Below, in pieces: positions 34,256 to 44,300 of a stretch of 64,000 bases of DNA (positions are counted from its first letter, which is position 1; each line of letters starts with the position of its first letter). Location: the NCBI GenBank assembly GCA_964458265.1, contig CAYWIF010000002.1, positions 62,001-126,000 of the forward strand, read 5' to 3'. Made by a program: the position numbers and the translations under genes. A model generated the notes under the pieces. That model saw only the letters and a program-made list of their open reading frames with translations, was not told where the DNA came from and searched no databases. This DNA comes from JAGVSR01 sp964458265. GTDB taxonomy: Bacteria; Pseudomonadota; Alphaproteobacteria; Rhizobiales; Hyphomicrobiaceae.

Positions 34256-35287
34256 ATGTCGGATACGCCACACACCGGATTAACCACGCTCCCGCGCCTG
34301 AATGTGCTGCTGGCCGCCCCGCGTGGCTTTTGCGCCGGGGTTGATCGCGCCATCCAGATTGTCGAACTGGCCTTGGCCAAATACGGCGCTCCCGTCTATG
34401 TGCGGCACGAGATCGTTCATAACCGCTTCGTGGTTGATGCTCTCAAGGCAAAAGGTGCCGTTTTTGTGGACGAGTTGGAGGAAATCCCCCCGACGTCCCA
34501 GCCCGTGATCTTTTCGGCACACGGCGTCCCTAAGGCGGTCGTCGAAGACGCGAAACACCGCAATATGTTCGCGCTCGATGCAACCTGCCCGCTCGTCTAC
34601 AAGGTCCACATCGAAGCCCAGCGCCACCATCTCGAAGGCCGCGAAATCGTCCTCGTCGGCCACAAGGGCCATCCGGAAGTCGAAGGAACCATGGGCCAGT
34701 TGCCGGACGGCGCCGTGCGTCTCGTCGAAACGGCCGCCGATGCGCAAGCCTTCGTTCCCAAGGACCCGGCCAAGCTCGCCTACGTTACGCAGACGACGCT
34801 CTCCGTGGACGACACCGCCGGCATCGTCGCCATTCTGAATCAGCGCTTCCCAGGCATTGCCGGTCCCATGAAGGAAGACATCTGTTACGCCACGACAAAT
34901 CGCCAGGCTGCGGTCAAAGCCATCGCCCCGAAGCTTGATTGCCTGCTTGTGATCGGTGCGCCGAATTCGTCGAACTCCGTCCGCCTTGTCGAGGTCGCTG
35001 AGCGATCCGGTTGCCCGAACGCCGCCCTCATCCAGCGCGCGAGCGAGATGCCTTGGTCACGCCTCGACGGCGTTCGCACGCTCGGCATCACGGCTGGAGC
35101 ATCCGCACCCGAGCAACTCGTCAATGAAGTCATCGACACGCTGAAGACGCGCTTCGATGTGCGCGTCGAGATTGTCTCGACCGCGACCGAAAACATCGCC
35201 TTCAACGTTCCCCGCGAGTTGCGTGATGTGCGCGCACCCGGCTCCACCTCGTCGCTTGCCGGCGAAAAACCCGCCCGGCCGATGTGA
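34256..35287 (+). CDS. ispH: 4-hydroxy-3-methylbut-2-enyl diphosphate reductase
   Basis: 343 residues. It makes IPP and DMAPP in the last step of the MEP isoprenoid pathway using a 4Fe-4S cluster. The three cluster cysteines are visible at about 26 (PRGFCAGVDRA), 111 (DATCPLVYKVH) and 210 (EDICYATTNRQ), with NSSNSVRLVEVAE near the C-terminal part. ATG 34256 is preferred to a TTG three codons upstream. First gene of ispH-thrB-rnhA. Confidence 0.96.
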   Translation: MSDTPHTGLTTLPRLNVLLAAPRGFCAGVDRAIQIVELALAKYGAPVYVRHEIVHNRFVVDALKAKGAVFVDELEEIPPTSQPVIFSAHGVPKAVVEDAKHRNMFALDATCPLVYKVHIEAQRHHLEGREIVLVGHKGHPEVEGTMGQLPDGAVRLVETAADAQAFVPKDPAKLAYVTQTTLSVDDTAGIVAILNQRFPGIAGPMKEDICYATTNRQAAVKAIAPKLDCLLVIGAPNSSNSVRLVEVAERSGCPNAALIQRASEMPWSRLDGVRTLGITAGASAPEQLVNEVIDTLKTRFDVRVEIVSTATENIAFNVPRELRDVRAPGSTSSLAGEKPARPM

Positions 35288-35297
35288 GATCGCCCAC

Positions 35298-36269
35298 ATG
35301 GCCGTATACACCGAAGTCACCGACGACGACCTGTCGGCCTTTCTCGCGCGCTACCATGTGGGCAGCCTTGTCGCCTACAAGGGCATCGCGGAGGGCGTGG
35401 AGAATACCAACTATCTTGTCCAGACCACCATCGGCCGCTTCATACTCACGCTCTATGAAAAGCGCGTCGCGCCGCAGGACCTGCCCTTCTTCTTGGGGCT
35501 GATGGAGCATTTGGCCGGTCAGGGCGTATCCTGCCCGCGACCCATTCATGCCACCGATGGAAGCATCCTTTCCGAACTCGCCGGCCGCACGGCCGCAATG
35601 GTCACGTTCCTTGATGGCTTCTCGGTCAGAAAGCCGCGCGCTGATCACTGCCTGAAACTCGGCCGCGCTCTGGCCGAATTCCACCTGGCTGCCACAAAGT
35701 TTCCGTTGCAGCGCCCGAACGCGCTTGGCGAACCCGGCTGGCGGCCCCTGTTTGAAAAATTTCGCAGCCGGGCCGATGAGATCGTGCCGGGCCTTGAGAC
35801 CCTGATCGACGGCGAACTTTCTGCGCTCGACTCGTTGTGGCCAGCAGCCCTGCCGTCCGGCGTCATCCACGCCGACCTCTTTCCCGACAATGTGTTCTTC
35901 CTCAACGACGAGTTTTCCGGCCTCATCGATTTCTACTTCGCCTGCAATGATGCGCTGGCCTACGATGTCGCCATCTGCCTCAACGCCTGGTGCTTCGAAC
36001 AGGACTACGCGTTCAATCTCACAAAGGGCCGCGCGCTCCTCGAAGGCTACGACAGTGTCCGCAAGCTCACCCCCGCCGAACGCAGCGCGATGCCGCTGCT
36101 TGCTCGCGGGGCCGCCATCCGGTTCCTCCTGACCCGCTCCTACGACTGGCTGAACCGCCCGCCGAACGCACTCGTCCAGCCGCACAACCCCTTTGACTAT
36201 GTGCGCCGCCTGCGGTTCCACCAGACCGTTCGATCAATCGCCGCTTATGGCCTCGGCGAGGCCGCATGA
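35298..36269 (+). CDS. thrB: Homoserine kinase (ThrB, APH-like fold)
   Basis: 323 residues. It phosphorylates homoserine for threonine synthesis. This is the alphaproteobacterial/pseudomonad type related to choline and aminoglycoside kinases: GVENTNYLVQT in the nucleotide-binding lobe, catalytic loop VIHADLFPDNVFF, and LIDFYFACND as the metal-binding segment. ATG 35298 starts 10 bp after ispH; an in-frame extension over ispH is rejected. The stop overlaps rnhA (ATGA). thrC is 11 kb away on the other strand. Confidence 0.94.
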   Translation: MAVYTEVTDDDLSAFLARYHVGSLVAYKGIAEGVENTNYLVQTTIGRFILTLYEKRVAPQDLPFFLGLMEHLAGQGVSCPRPIHATDGSILSELAGRTAAMVTFLDGFSVRKPRADHCLKLGRALAEFHLAATKFPLQRPNALGEPGWRPLFEKFRSRADEIVPGLETLIDGELSALDSLWPAALPSGVIHADLFPDNVFFLNDEFSGLIDFYFACNDALAYDVAICLNAWCFEQDYAFNLTKGRALLEGYDSVRKLTPAERSAMPLLARGAAIRFLLTRSYDWLNRPPNALVQPHNPFDYVRRLRFHQTVRSIAAYGLGEAA

Positions 36270-36721
36270 CCCACGGCGGTCCCAAAAAGGTTGTCATCTA
36301 TACGGACGGCGCCTGCTCGGGAAATCCCGGTCCCGGCGGCTGGGGTGCGGTCCTGATCTGGGGTGAGCATCGCAAGGAACTGAGCGGCGGCGCACCCGAT
36401 ACCACCAATAACCGCATGGAACTCCAAGCCGTGATTGAAGCGCTCGACGCGCTCACCCGCGCGGCCCACATCGATCTTTATACCGACAGCGCCTACGTCA
36501 AGAACGGCATCACGAATTGGATTCACTCCTGGAAAAAGAACGGCTGGAAAACCGCCGATAAGAAGCCGGTCAAAAACGCCGATCTCTGGCAGGCGCTCGA
36601 AGCAGCGCGGCATAAACACGAGGTCGATTGGCATTGGGTCAAGGGCCACGCCGGACATCCGGAAAACGAACGCGCCGACGAACTCGCGCGTCAGGGCATG
36701 GCGCCTTTCAAATCAAGCTGA
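36266..36721 (+). CDS. rnhA: Ribonuclease HI
   Basis: 151 residues. It cleaves RNA in RNA/DNA hybrids. All catalytic carboxylates are present: YTDGACSGNPGPGGWG, NNRMELQAVIEAL, YTDSAYV and ADELAR after HWVKGHAGHPENER. ATG overlaps the thrB stop. A type HII enzyme is also encoded in this window (16780-17427). Confidence 0.97.
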   Translation: MTHGGPKKVVIYTDGACSGNPGPGGWGAVLIWGEHRKELSGGAPDTTNNRMELQAVIEALDALTRAAHIDLYTDSAYVKNGITNWIHSWKKNGWKTADKKPVKNADLWQALEAARHKHEVDWHWVKGHAGHPENERADELARQGMAPFKSS

Positions 36722-36939
36722 GATGCCAAGATTCAGCTGAGCAAAGTCTTATTCCCTCGAGAAATGATTCCCACGGGGGCGCACGCCGCAGGCATCGGGC
36801 CTGCTCCACGGCATTTCATTTATGCGCAATTTAGTAACGAATTTCCGATTGCAACTTAAAGTTATCGCAACTGCAACCGGTCATGCTCTCCGCATTCTAA
36901 ATGCACGCCGATAAATGCGAAGATTGCGGAGAATGACTT

Positions 36940-37362
36940 ATGAACTTACCGAAATTTTTACGCAGTAAGTCGGGCGCAACCGCAGTCGAATTCGCTCTCG
37001 TCCTGCCGGTTCTCCTGCTCGTTCTTGTCGCGATCTTCGTCTACGGCCTCTACATCGCGACCTCCCACAGCGTCGCCCAATTGGCGGCGGATGCCGCGCG
37101 GGCAACCGTCGCGGGACTGACCGACACCGAGCGAACGGAAATTGCGGCCGGCCACATCGAAAGAACGGCCGGCGATTTCATCCTCCTCTCGCCGGAAAAG
37201 ATTTCCGTCACGGCCGCGCCGTCGTCCGCCGACCCGAACATTCTCCACATTTCGATCGCCTACGACGCATCGAGTTTGCCGATCTGGAGCCTGGATCGTC
37301 TCGTCCCGGTCCCGTCGAAGACGATCGTACGCACGGCCAGCATTCGCCGCGGCGGACCCTGA
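36940..37362 (+). CDS. TadE-family pseudopilin-like protein
   Basis: 140 residues. N-terminal KSGATAVEFALVLPVLLLVLVAIF is the TadE/TadF signature: cytoplasmic basic start, a cleavage region with conserved Glu, and one membrane helix. The rest is a small exported domain. Members are minor components of Flp/Tad pili. GGAGA precedes the ATG. The 218 bp before it are AT-rich and may hold the promoter. A TadG-like gene follows 32 bp downstream; no other tad genes are present. Confidence 0.85.
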   Translation: MNLPKFLRSKSGATAVEFALVLPVLLLVLVAIFVYGLYIATSHSVAQLAADAARATVAGLTDTERTEIAAGHIERTAGDFILLSPEKISVTAAPSSADPNILHISIAYDASSLPIWSLDRLVPVPSKTIVRTASIRRGGP

Positions 37363-37394
37363 GTTCGCTGAAATTCTGCAAGGGAGTTGCAGCC

Positions 37395-39035
37395 ATGATT
37401 GGCCGTTTGGCGAAAGACGAAAGTGGAGCCGTCGCGATCATTGCCGCTGCCTCGATGACGGCGCTGCTATGGACCGGCGGTTTCGCTGTCGATATCGGAA
37501 TGCTCCACCTCGAACGCAGGCACGCGCAAGGCGCAGTGGACCTTGCAGCCGTGGCCGCCGCAGCCGACATCGGCAATGCCCGGCAAGCAGCCGAGCAGGT
37601 TCTCGCGGCCAACGATCTTCACGACTATCAGTCTCTTGAAGTCGAGACTGGGAACTACGTTGCCGATCCGGACCTGCCCCCCGATTCGCGCTTCCGCCCC
37701 GGAGCGTCACCCCTGAACGCCGCCCGCGTTCATCTGCAAAAGACCGGCAAGACATATTTCGCCCGCTACCTGCACGACCGAACGATCAACATCGGCGTCA
37801 CAGGCACTGCCGCCAACGCGGACTACGCTGCGTTCTCGGCCGGGTCGCGCCTGTTTGAACTCAATGGCGGCCTCGCCAATCGCTTGCTCAGCGCCTTGCT
37901 GGGAACCAATCTTTCCCTCACCGCCCTCGATTATGAATCGATGCTCGATACGCGCGTGAATATGCTTTCCTTTCTCGATGCGCTGAACACCGAAGCAAGC
38001 CTTGAGGCCGCGACCTACGAGGATGTCCTCCTCAGCGAGGTCACCATGAGCGATCTCGCTGCCGCCGCCGCCGAAGTGACGAACACGAATGGCGACACCT
38101 CGGCATCGTTCGCCCTCCAAACCATCGCCGCAACCGGCTCTGCGCTAGACATGCCCATCGACCTCGGCAAAATCGTCGACCTCGGACCCCTCGCCCAGAA
38201 AACCGTTGGATCGAGTGCGCCGGGCTACGATGCCGCCGTCAGCGCCCTTGAACTCGTCACCGCGTCGGCCGCGATTGCCAATTCCGATCGACAGGTCGCG
38301 ATTGATCTGGGCGCCACCGTTCCGGGACTGGCATCGGTAAAGCTCGACATCGCCATCGGCGAGCCACCGGTCTCGACGCCCTGGGTACAACTGGGTCAAG
38401 CCGACTCAGCCATTTACACGGCACAACTCCGGCTGCGCCTGATCGCCGAGGTCGGCGGTACCGGAACGCTCACTGGAACGCGCGTCCGCATCCCGCTCTA
38501 CATCGAAGCCGCTCACGCCGAAGCACGGCTCGCCGCCGTGCAATGTTTTGGTGGCAAGAGCGTTACGGTCGCCGCGCGGCCCGGTGTGGCGTCGGTCCAC
38601 CTCGCCGATGCCGATGGCTTCGGCAGCACCTCAAGCCCGCCCGTCCTTCGCAAGGCCCGCCTCGTAACGCTGCCGCTCGCTGAAATCTCCGGCCGCTCAA
38701 GCGTAACAATCGAGAACTCCGGAGCAACCGAATTGACGTTCTCGGAAGAAGAAATAGCAACTCAGACCATCAAGACAGCCAGTACCGAAGAGTTCGCCGG
38801 CTCGCTGGTCGGCAGTGTCCTGGAAGCAGCCGAACTCGAGGCGCGAATTCTGGGCCTCGCGCTGGCGGTACCGGCAGGCCTCACTTCGGCCGTCGCTGCG
38901 GTCCTCCAAACGGCGGCAGCTCCCATCGATTCCGTTCTTAACGATGTCTTGGCCGCGCTCGGCATCCGCGTCGGCAGCGTCGACGTCAGCGTGCACGGCA
39001 TTCGCTGCAGCGGCGGCGGGTATCTGACGGGCTGA
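37395..39035 (+). CDS. TadG-like pilus assembly protein
   Basis: 546 residues. The N-terminal SGAVAIIAAASMTALLWTGGFAVDIG with HLERRHAQGAVDLAAVAAAA is the TadG (Flp pilus assembly) signature: a membrane anchor and a helical exported segment. The long remainder is Ala/Thr-rich and beta-like with two cysteines (QCFGGK, IRCSGGG); I see no von Willebrand A MIDAS motif, unlike many TadG proteins. AAGGGAG precedes ATG. Works with the upstream TadE protein, presumably with tad genes elsewhere. Confidence 0.8.
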   Translation: MIGRLAKDESGAVAIIAAASMTALLWTGGFAVDIGMLHLERRHAQGAVDLAAVAAAADIGNARQAAEQVLAANDLHDYQSLEVETGNYVADPDLPPDSRFRPGASPLNAARVHLQKTGKTYFARYLHDRTINIGVTGTAANADYAAFSAGSRLFELNGGLANRLLSALLGTNLSLTALDYESMLDTRVNMLSFLDALNTEASLEAATYEDVLLSEVTMSDLAAAAAEVTNTNGDTSASFALQTIAATGSALDMPIDLGKIVDLGPLAQKTVGSSAPGYDAAVSALELVTASAAIANSDRQVAIDLGATVPGLASVKLDIAIGEPPVSTPWVQLGQADSAIYTAQLRLRLIAEVGGTGTLTGTRVRIPLYIEAAHAEARLAAVQCFGGKSVTVAARPGVASVHLADADGFGSTSSPPVLRKARLVTLPLAEISGRSSVTIENSGATELTFSEEEIATQTIKTASTEEFAGSLVGSVLEAAELEARILGLALAVPAGLTSAVAAVLQTAAAPIDSVLNDVLAALGIRVGSVDVSVHGIRCSGGGYLTG

Positions 39036-39096
39036 TCACCGGACGGCATCGCCGCGAGCCCAGCCACATCGCGGCGCACGCCGGGCGTGACCAATC

Positions 39097-39600
39097 CTAG
39101 ATGACGTTGTCGATCAACTTGCACATCGTCTCGGCACTCGACTTGTCGTGCGCGGGCGGGGATTCATCGATGTTCAACACCTTCACCACGCCGTCATCGA
39201 CCAGCATCGCATAGCGCTTTGATCTCACGCCGAGCCCGATGCCCGCGCCCGTCAAATCGATATCGAGCCCAATCGCCTTGGCGAACGCGGCACCATCGTC
39301 GGTGAGCATCACGATCTTGCCCTTGGACCCCGTCGCCTTCGACCATTCGTCCATCACGAACACGTCGTTGACGGCGGTGCACGCAATCGCGTCGACCCCC
39401 TTCGCCTTCAGTTCATCGGCTCGCTGAATGAACCCAGGCATATGCTGCAAATGGCACGTCGGCGTAAAAGCCCCCGGAACCGCGAAAAATGCCACCTTCT
39501 TGCCTTTGAACACGTCGGCAGTCGAGAGCGGCTTCGGCCCATCGTCCGTCATCGTCATGAACTTGGCGTCGGGCAGCCGGTCGCCTACCTTGATCGTCAT
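39097..39600 (-). CDS. Peroxiredoxin, Prx5/AhpE-like atypical 2-Cys type
   Basis: 167 residues. It reduces hydrogen peroxide and organic peroxides. The peroxidatic C49 lies in VPGAFTPTCHLQHMPGF; Cys74 (DAIACTAVND) and a late Cys (ETMCKLIDN) are candidate resolving residues. GVRSKRYAMLVDDG is conserved in this class. ATG 39600 was chosen; a start two codons upstream (39606) is also possible with ribosome site AAGGAG. Followed on the same strand by nothing until the TadG stop. Confidence 0.93.
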   Translation of the reverse strand: MTIKVGDRLPDAKFMTMTDDGPKPLSTADVFKGKKVAFFAVPGAFTPTCHLQHMPGFIQRADELKAKGVDAIACTAVNDVFVMDEWSKATGSKGKIVMLTDDGAAFAKAIGLDIDLTGAGIGLGVRSKRYAMLVDDGVVKVLNIDESPPAHDKSSAETMCKLIDNVI

Positions 39601-39693
39601 TCGCATTGCTCCTTTGCATTTCGTGGATCGCGCATCACCGCGCACCGATCACGGAATTATCTGATGGTCCAGCTTCTATACGCACGCTGGCTA

Positions 39694-40533
39694 TCAGTCG
39701 ATGACGAAACTGTACTCCGATTGTCCCTTTTCGCCGATCAGAACGGCGGTGACGGTTGCGCCTTTCAGCGCCTTGAGATCGTCGGGATTGGCAAACGTCG
39801 CATCGAACGCGACCATCTCTCCCGTCGCGCCGCGTTTCACCGGAAACGGCAGGTAGCGCCCGTCCGGTACCGCCAGAAGGATCGACGCCAACGAAGCGTC
39901 GCCCGGAAACGTTGCCGCAAGCCGGATTGTCTGAGGTTCACCCGCCTGGCGCACGGTCTTGAAAGCCGACGGATCGCCGGGCTTCAAATTGGTTGCTGCG
40001 CGCGGCACCGAGGCATAAGCCCGCTCGGCATCCGGACCCGCAGCCGGCAGCGGCGCCGGCGGGATGACAAGCGAAACCCGCGTCTCCGCCGGCACGCACA
40101 GCTTTTCACAGATGCCATAATTGATCGTGACTTCGAGCCCGACGGGCTTTGCACCGTCGGCGGGCGTGATACGCAGCGGAAAAATCGCGAACTCGCGATA
40201 CCCAATCACGTCGCCGGCTTTGTCGCTCATCACTTGCGGCAGCGGAAACAAGACCTCGGCCTTGGCAACGTTGGTCGAGCCCTCGAACGAAAACTCCGGC
40301 GGAATACCTCCGGCCGTTCCCGGATTCATCCAGTACGTCTTCCAGCCCTTGTCGAGCGTCATCTCGACGAACGCCGTGACCGTGCCCGGCGCCGCATCGG
40401 GTACGGCACCGGCAAAGACCCGCAATCGATGCCGCTCACCGTCGATCCAATCGCTCGCAATTTCCTGCGCCACAACGGATACCGTCATCGCTGCGATCAA
40501 CATCGCACCGATCAGTGCTCGCATTGCCGTCAT
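39694..40533 (-). CDS. Periplasmic protein with DsbD N-terminal-like domain
   Basis: 279 residues: a signal peptide (ALIGAMLIAAMTVSVVA) and a domain like the N-terminal part of DsbD (GWKTYWMNPGTAGGIPPEF; NYGICEKLCVPAE with a C-x3-C pair). No membrane or thioredoxin domain follows, so it is a stand-alone acceptor or chaperone for thiol or copper chemistry. In relatives this gene sits between a peroxiredoxin and YqgE, as here. Confidence 0.82.
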   Translation of the reverse strand: MTAMRALIGAMLIAAMTVSVVAQEIASDWIDGERHRLRVFAGAVPDAAPGTVTAFVEMTLDKGWKTYWMNPGTAGGIPPEFSFEGSTNVAKAEVLFPLPQVMSDKAGDVIGYREFAIFPLRITPADGAKPVGLEVTINYGICEKLCVPAETRVSLVIPPAPLPAAGPDAERAYASVPRAATNLKPGDPSAFKTVRQAGEPQTIRLAATFPGDASLASILLAVPDGRYLPFPVKRGATGEMVAFDATFANPDDLKALKGATVTAVLIGEKGQSEYSFVID

Positions 40534-40655
40534 ATTACGACCATCATTCTTTCAACCGTCCTACTATCGTGCGGTCCGCCTACCGTAGAGGCACGTACCC
40601 GCCACTTTCAGCACCCCATAGGCCCTTCACAGACCAGCACACATCACACTAGATT

Positions 40656-41276
40656 ATGCAAATGTCGCTGCCGAAATCCAAGAGCCGGCACAGCCGGGAT
40701 ACGACCCTCGAAGGTCAACTGCTCCTGGCCATGCCCGTCATGACCGACAAGCGCTTTGCGCGATCGGTCATCTACATGTGCGCCCATTCCAAGGAAGGCG
40801 CCATGGGCCTCATCATCAATCATCGCGCGGAAAACATCACTTTCCCCGATCTTCTGGAACGCCTCGGCATCACGCCGCGCGGCTCCCGCGACAGCATCGC
40901 GTCGGACCTTCTCAATCGCGAGGTTCACTCAGGTGGCCCCGTCGAGACGGGCCGCGGTTTCGTCCTCCACTCCGCCGACTACCACGCCAACGACAGCACG
41001 CTGGAAATCGCCGGCGGCATCAGCCTCACAGCGACCATCGACATTTTGAAGGCGATGGCTTCGGGCCATGGACCGCACCACTCCATTCTCGCACTCGGCT
41101 ATGCAGGCTGGTCGCCGGGTCAGCTTGAAAGCGAGATCCAGGCCAACGGCTGGCTGAATTGCCCGGCCGATCCCGACATCGTGTTCGAAACGGACCTCGA
41201 ACTGAAATACGAAAAGGCGCTCGCCAAGATTGGCGTCAATCCGTCGTTTCTCGTCAGCGAAGCCGGTCACTGCTGA
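40656..41276 (+). CDS. YqgE/AlgH family protein
   Basis: 206 residues. The family pattern is clear: LEGQLLLAMPVMTDKRFARSVIY, GAMGLIINH, VHSGGPVETGRGFVLH and ALGYAGWSPGQLE. The cellular role is not settled; in pseudomonads AlgH affects alginate and virulence genes. It diverges from the DsbD-like gene. ATG 40662, two codons on, is an equally possible start. Confidence 0.92.
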   Translation: MQMSLPKSKSRHSRDTTLEGQLLLAMPVMTDKRFARSVIYMCAHSKEGAMGLIINHRAENITFPDLLERLGITPRGSRDSIASDLLNREVHSGGPVETGRGFVLHSADYHANDSTLEIAGGISLTATIDILKAMASGHGPHHSILALGYAGWSPGQLESEIQANGWLNCPADPDIVFETDLELKYEKALAKIGVNPSFLVSEAGHC

Positions 41277-41334
41277 ACGTCGGATCGCAACGCGCTGCCG
41301 GCGCGTATTCCGGCTTCACCCGCTGGAACTCATC

Positions 41335-44300
41335 TTATTCAGCCGCGTCCGAATCGGGCTTTTCCGGAACCACGCCCGCCAGGCGTTGCAGGCTCGCCGC
41401 GATGTTGGGCGGCAACTTGTCGTAATTCGGCAGCGGACGCACGGCGACGGGCGGACGTTTCGGCGGCGGAGGAACCGGCTGCGCCGCCGGACGCATGGGC
41501 GGTGGAACCGGAGCGGCAGGCTGCGGCGCTCCGGCCGCGAACGGTCCGTCCACGACCGGCAAGGGCTGTGCAGGTGGAGACGGCATGACGGGCGGATTTG
41601 CCATGACGAACGGCACCGGCGGAACCGGACTGGCGCCAACGGGCGGTAACGGCACCGGTCCGGGAATGGCCTCCGGCGGCACAGGTGAGAAGCCCGCGGG
41701 TGGTGGCACAGCCGTGATCGACGCTGCCGGCTGAATCGGCGGCGGCACGTTGAAGTTCGGCGGTGGTGCGAACGGGACGACCGTTGGCGGCGGCGCCGGC
41801 CTGGGCGGAGGCCCGGCAACGCCGGCCGGCATCGGAGCACGCGGGCGGACGTGAGCCTTCGAGAGCCCGCTGCGGCGCAAAGGTTCGCTCGCCGGGTCGG
41901 AAGGCACGCCATGAACCGGCGGCTGCGGCGGCGCGGATTGTCCACCCGGACCACGCGCCTTCTCTGCCGCCGCTGACGGCACGGCCTCCGTATTAGCCGC
42001 CGCGACTTCGGCCAATTCGTCCTTGCTCTTCTTGCGGGTCGCAGCCCGGAACAGCCCGCGCGGTTGGATTCGCCGCTCGGACTTACGGACGAGCTTCAAC
42101 AATTGCAGCACGTCACGCTCGCCGATCGGATCGCCGTAATAGAAGCCCTGGCCGTACTCGCACTCGATCGACCGGAGATAGCCGACATCATCATCGGTCT
42201 CGACACTCTGCACGATCACCTTGCGGCCGAGCGCATGCGTCATTGCCGTGACGGCGCGCAGCATGCCACCAGCGGTCGAATCCGCACCGCCCGTGCCGTC
42301 CAGAAGCATACGATCGATGCGCACGGCCTCGACGGGAAGCCGGCCAAGATAGATGAGCGAGGAATATCCCGCGCAGAAATCGTCGAGCACGAGTTCCGCG
42401 CCCGCACTGCGCAACCATTCGAGCGTCTCGCCCGCGTGCTCGGGATTGCTCATCACCATGGCTTCGGGCACGCCGAGTTTCAACGATCCCTTCGCCACCG
42501 GATGGCGCGACAAGGCCTGGCGGACTTCCTGCGCAAGGGCCTGATCGATCTTCAACGCCGGCGGCAGATTGAAATTCACAAACAGGGCATTGTCGTTGCG
42601 CGGCAGTTCCTTTTGCCAATGCACGCAATCCTTCAGCGCCTGCCCGAGCGCCGACTGGACAGTCCGCACGAGCAATTCGGCGGAACCCTCCGAATCCAGA
42701 TAGCCGAACGGATTGATGAGCCCGTGCTTGGGATGGTCCCACCGTACCAGCGCTTCGAAGCCCGCAAGCTCTTCCATCGGCATGTAGACGATGGGCTGGT
42801 AAAGCACCTTGATCTGGTTCTTCTCCACCGCCTTGCGGATTTCCGCATCCACGATTGAGCGCTCGTCCGCCTGCTGGCGCATCTCGGGCCGGAAGATCTC
42901 GATCCGGTCGGCGCCCCCGCGCTTGGCGCGGTACATTGCCGTTTCCGCCTCGCGCAGAAGTTCCCGGTCATCGGCCTGATGCCCGTCAAAGATGGCGATA
43001 CCCACCGATCCCGTCAACACGATCTCCTGACCGGCGAGTTTAATCGGCGATCTGAGGCTCCGCCGCACGCGCTCGGCAAGCCCGGCAAGCTCCTGCGCCG
43101 GCCGCTCTTTCAAGAGCAAAATGGCGAACCGGTCGCCGCCTGCCCGCGCCAACGTATCGTCCGGTTCCAAATGCCGCTGAATGCGGCGCGCGACGGTGAG
43201 GAGAAGGCTGTCGCCCACAACGACACCGTACGATGCGTTGACCGTCTTGAACTTATCGATGTCGATGAACAGAACCGTCGGCCGGATCGCCGGTTCGTTG
43301 CGTGCCCGCTGCATGGCGATCGTAAGACGGTCTTCCAACAGCTGCTTGTTCGGCAGACCCGTCAGCGAGCATTTCACGGCATCCGTCATCAGGCGCTCTT
43401 GCGACCGCTTCGAATCCGTCACGTCGCGCAAGAGCCCGACGCTCTTCACCGTCCGCCCGTCCTGGCTTGGAATCGACGATGCCTCGATCTCGAACCATCG
43501 ATAGGAGTTGTCGGCGTGCCGGAGGCGGAACACGCAGCGCATCTGTCCGTCGTTGCGTTCCTCGTTGGAAACGAGCGAGAGCCTGAACCGCTCGCGGTCG
43601 GCGGGATGAATGTGCCGGCAGAAATCCTCAACCTTCGTATTCAATTCGCCCGGATTAAGCCCGAGCGCGGCTTCCACATTGCCCGACACCTTCACTTCGT
43701 CGCGCCGCGCGCTCCATTCCCAAACACCGGCACCCGCCGCCTCGACGGCCACGGACCTCAGTTGCAGCTCCGTCGGCGACGCGCCGAAAATCGGCTCAAG
43801 GGACTTGAACGCGAATTGCGTCACCGTGAACCCGATCAGCAGCACGATCAAAACAAGCCCCGCCACGAGGCCCGAAACGACCATATCGCCCGCCAACTGC
43901 CCGGTCAGCGTCACCGCCGTTCCGAAACACCAGACAAGAAACAGCAGCCACGTCGGGATGAGCGCGAGTGCTCGGTCCTGACCGCGCAACGCAAGAAACA
44001 GCGTCACCATCATTCCCGCGGCGGCCAGCAATCCAAACGACAGCCGGGCGAATGTCGAGGCGAGCTTGGGATCGATGACGGCCACCGCCACCAGGGCCAA
44101 CTGCGCGACGATCCAGACACTGAACAGCATGCGCGCCAGCCCATGCCAAAGCGGAATGCGCAAAAAGAAATGCAGAAAGATCGCAAGACTTGCCGCCATC
44201 GAGGCTTCCGTCGCCGCGCGATAGACGGCGTTGTTCTCCGCCTTCAACTGGAACAGCTTGTGAAAGAACCCGAAGTCGACGCACAGATAACCGAGCACGC

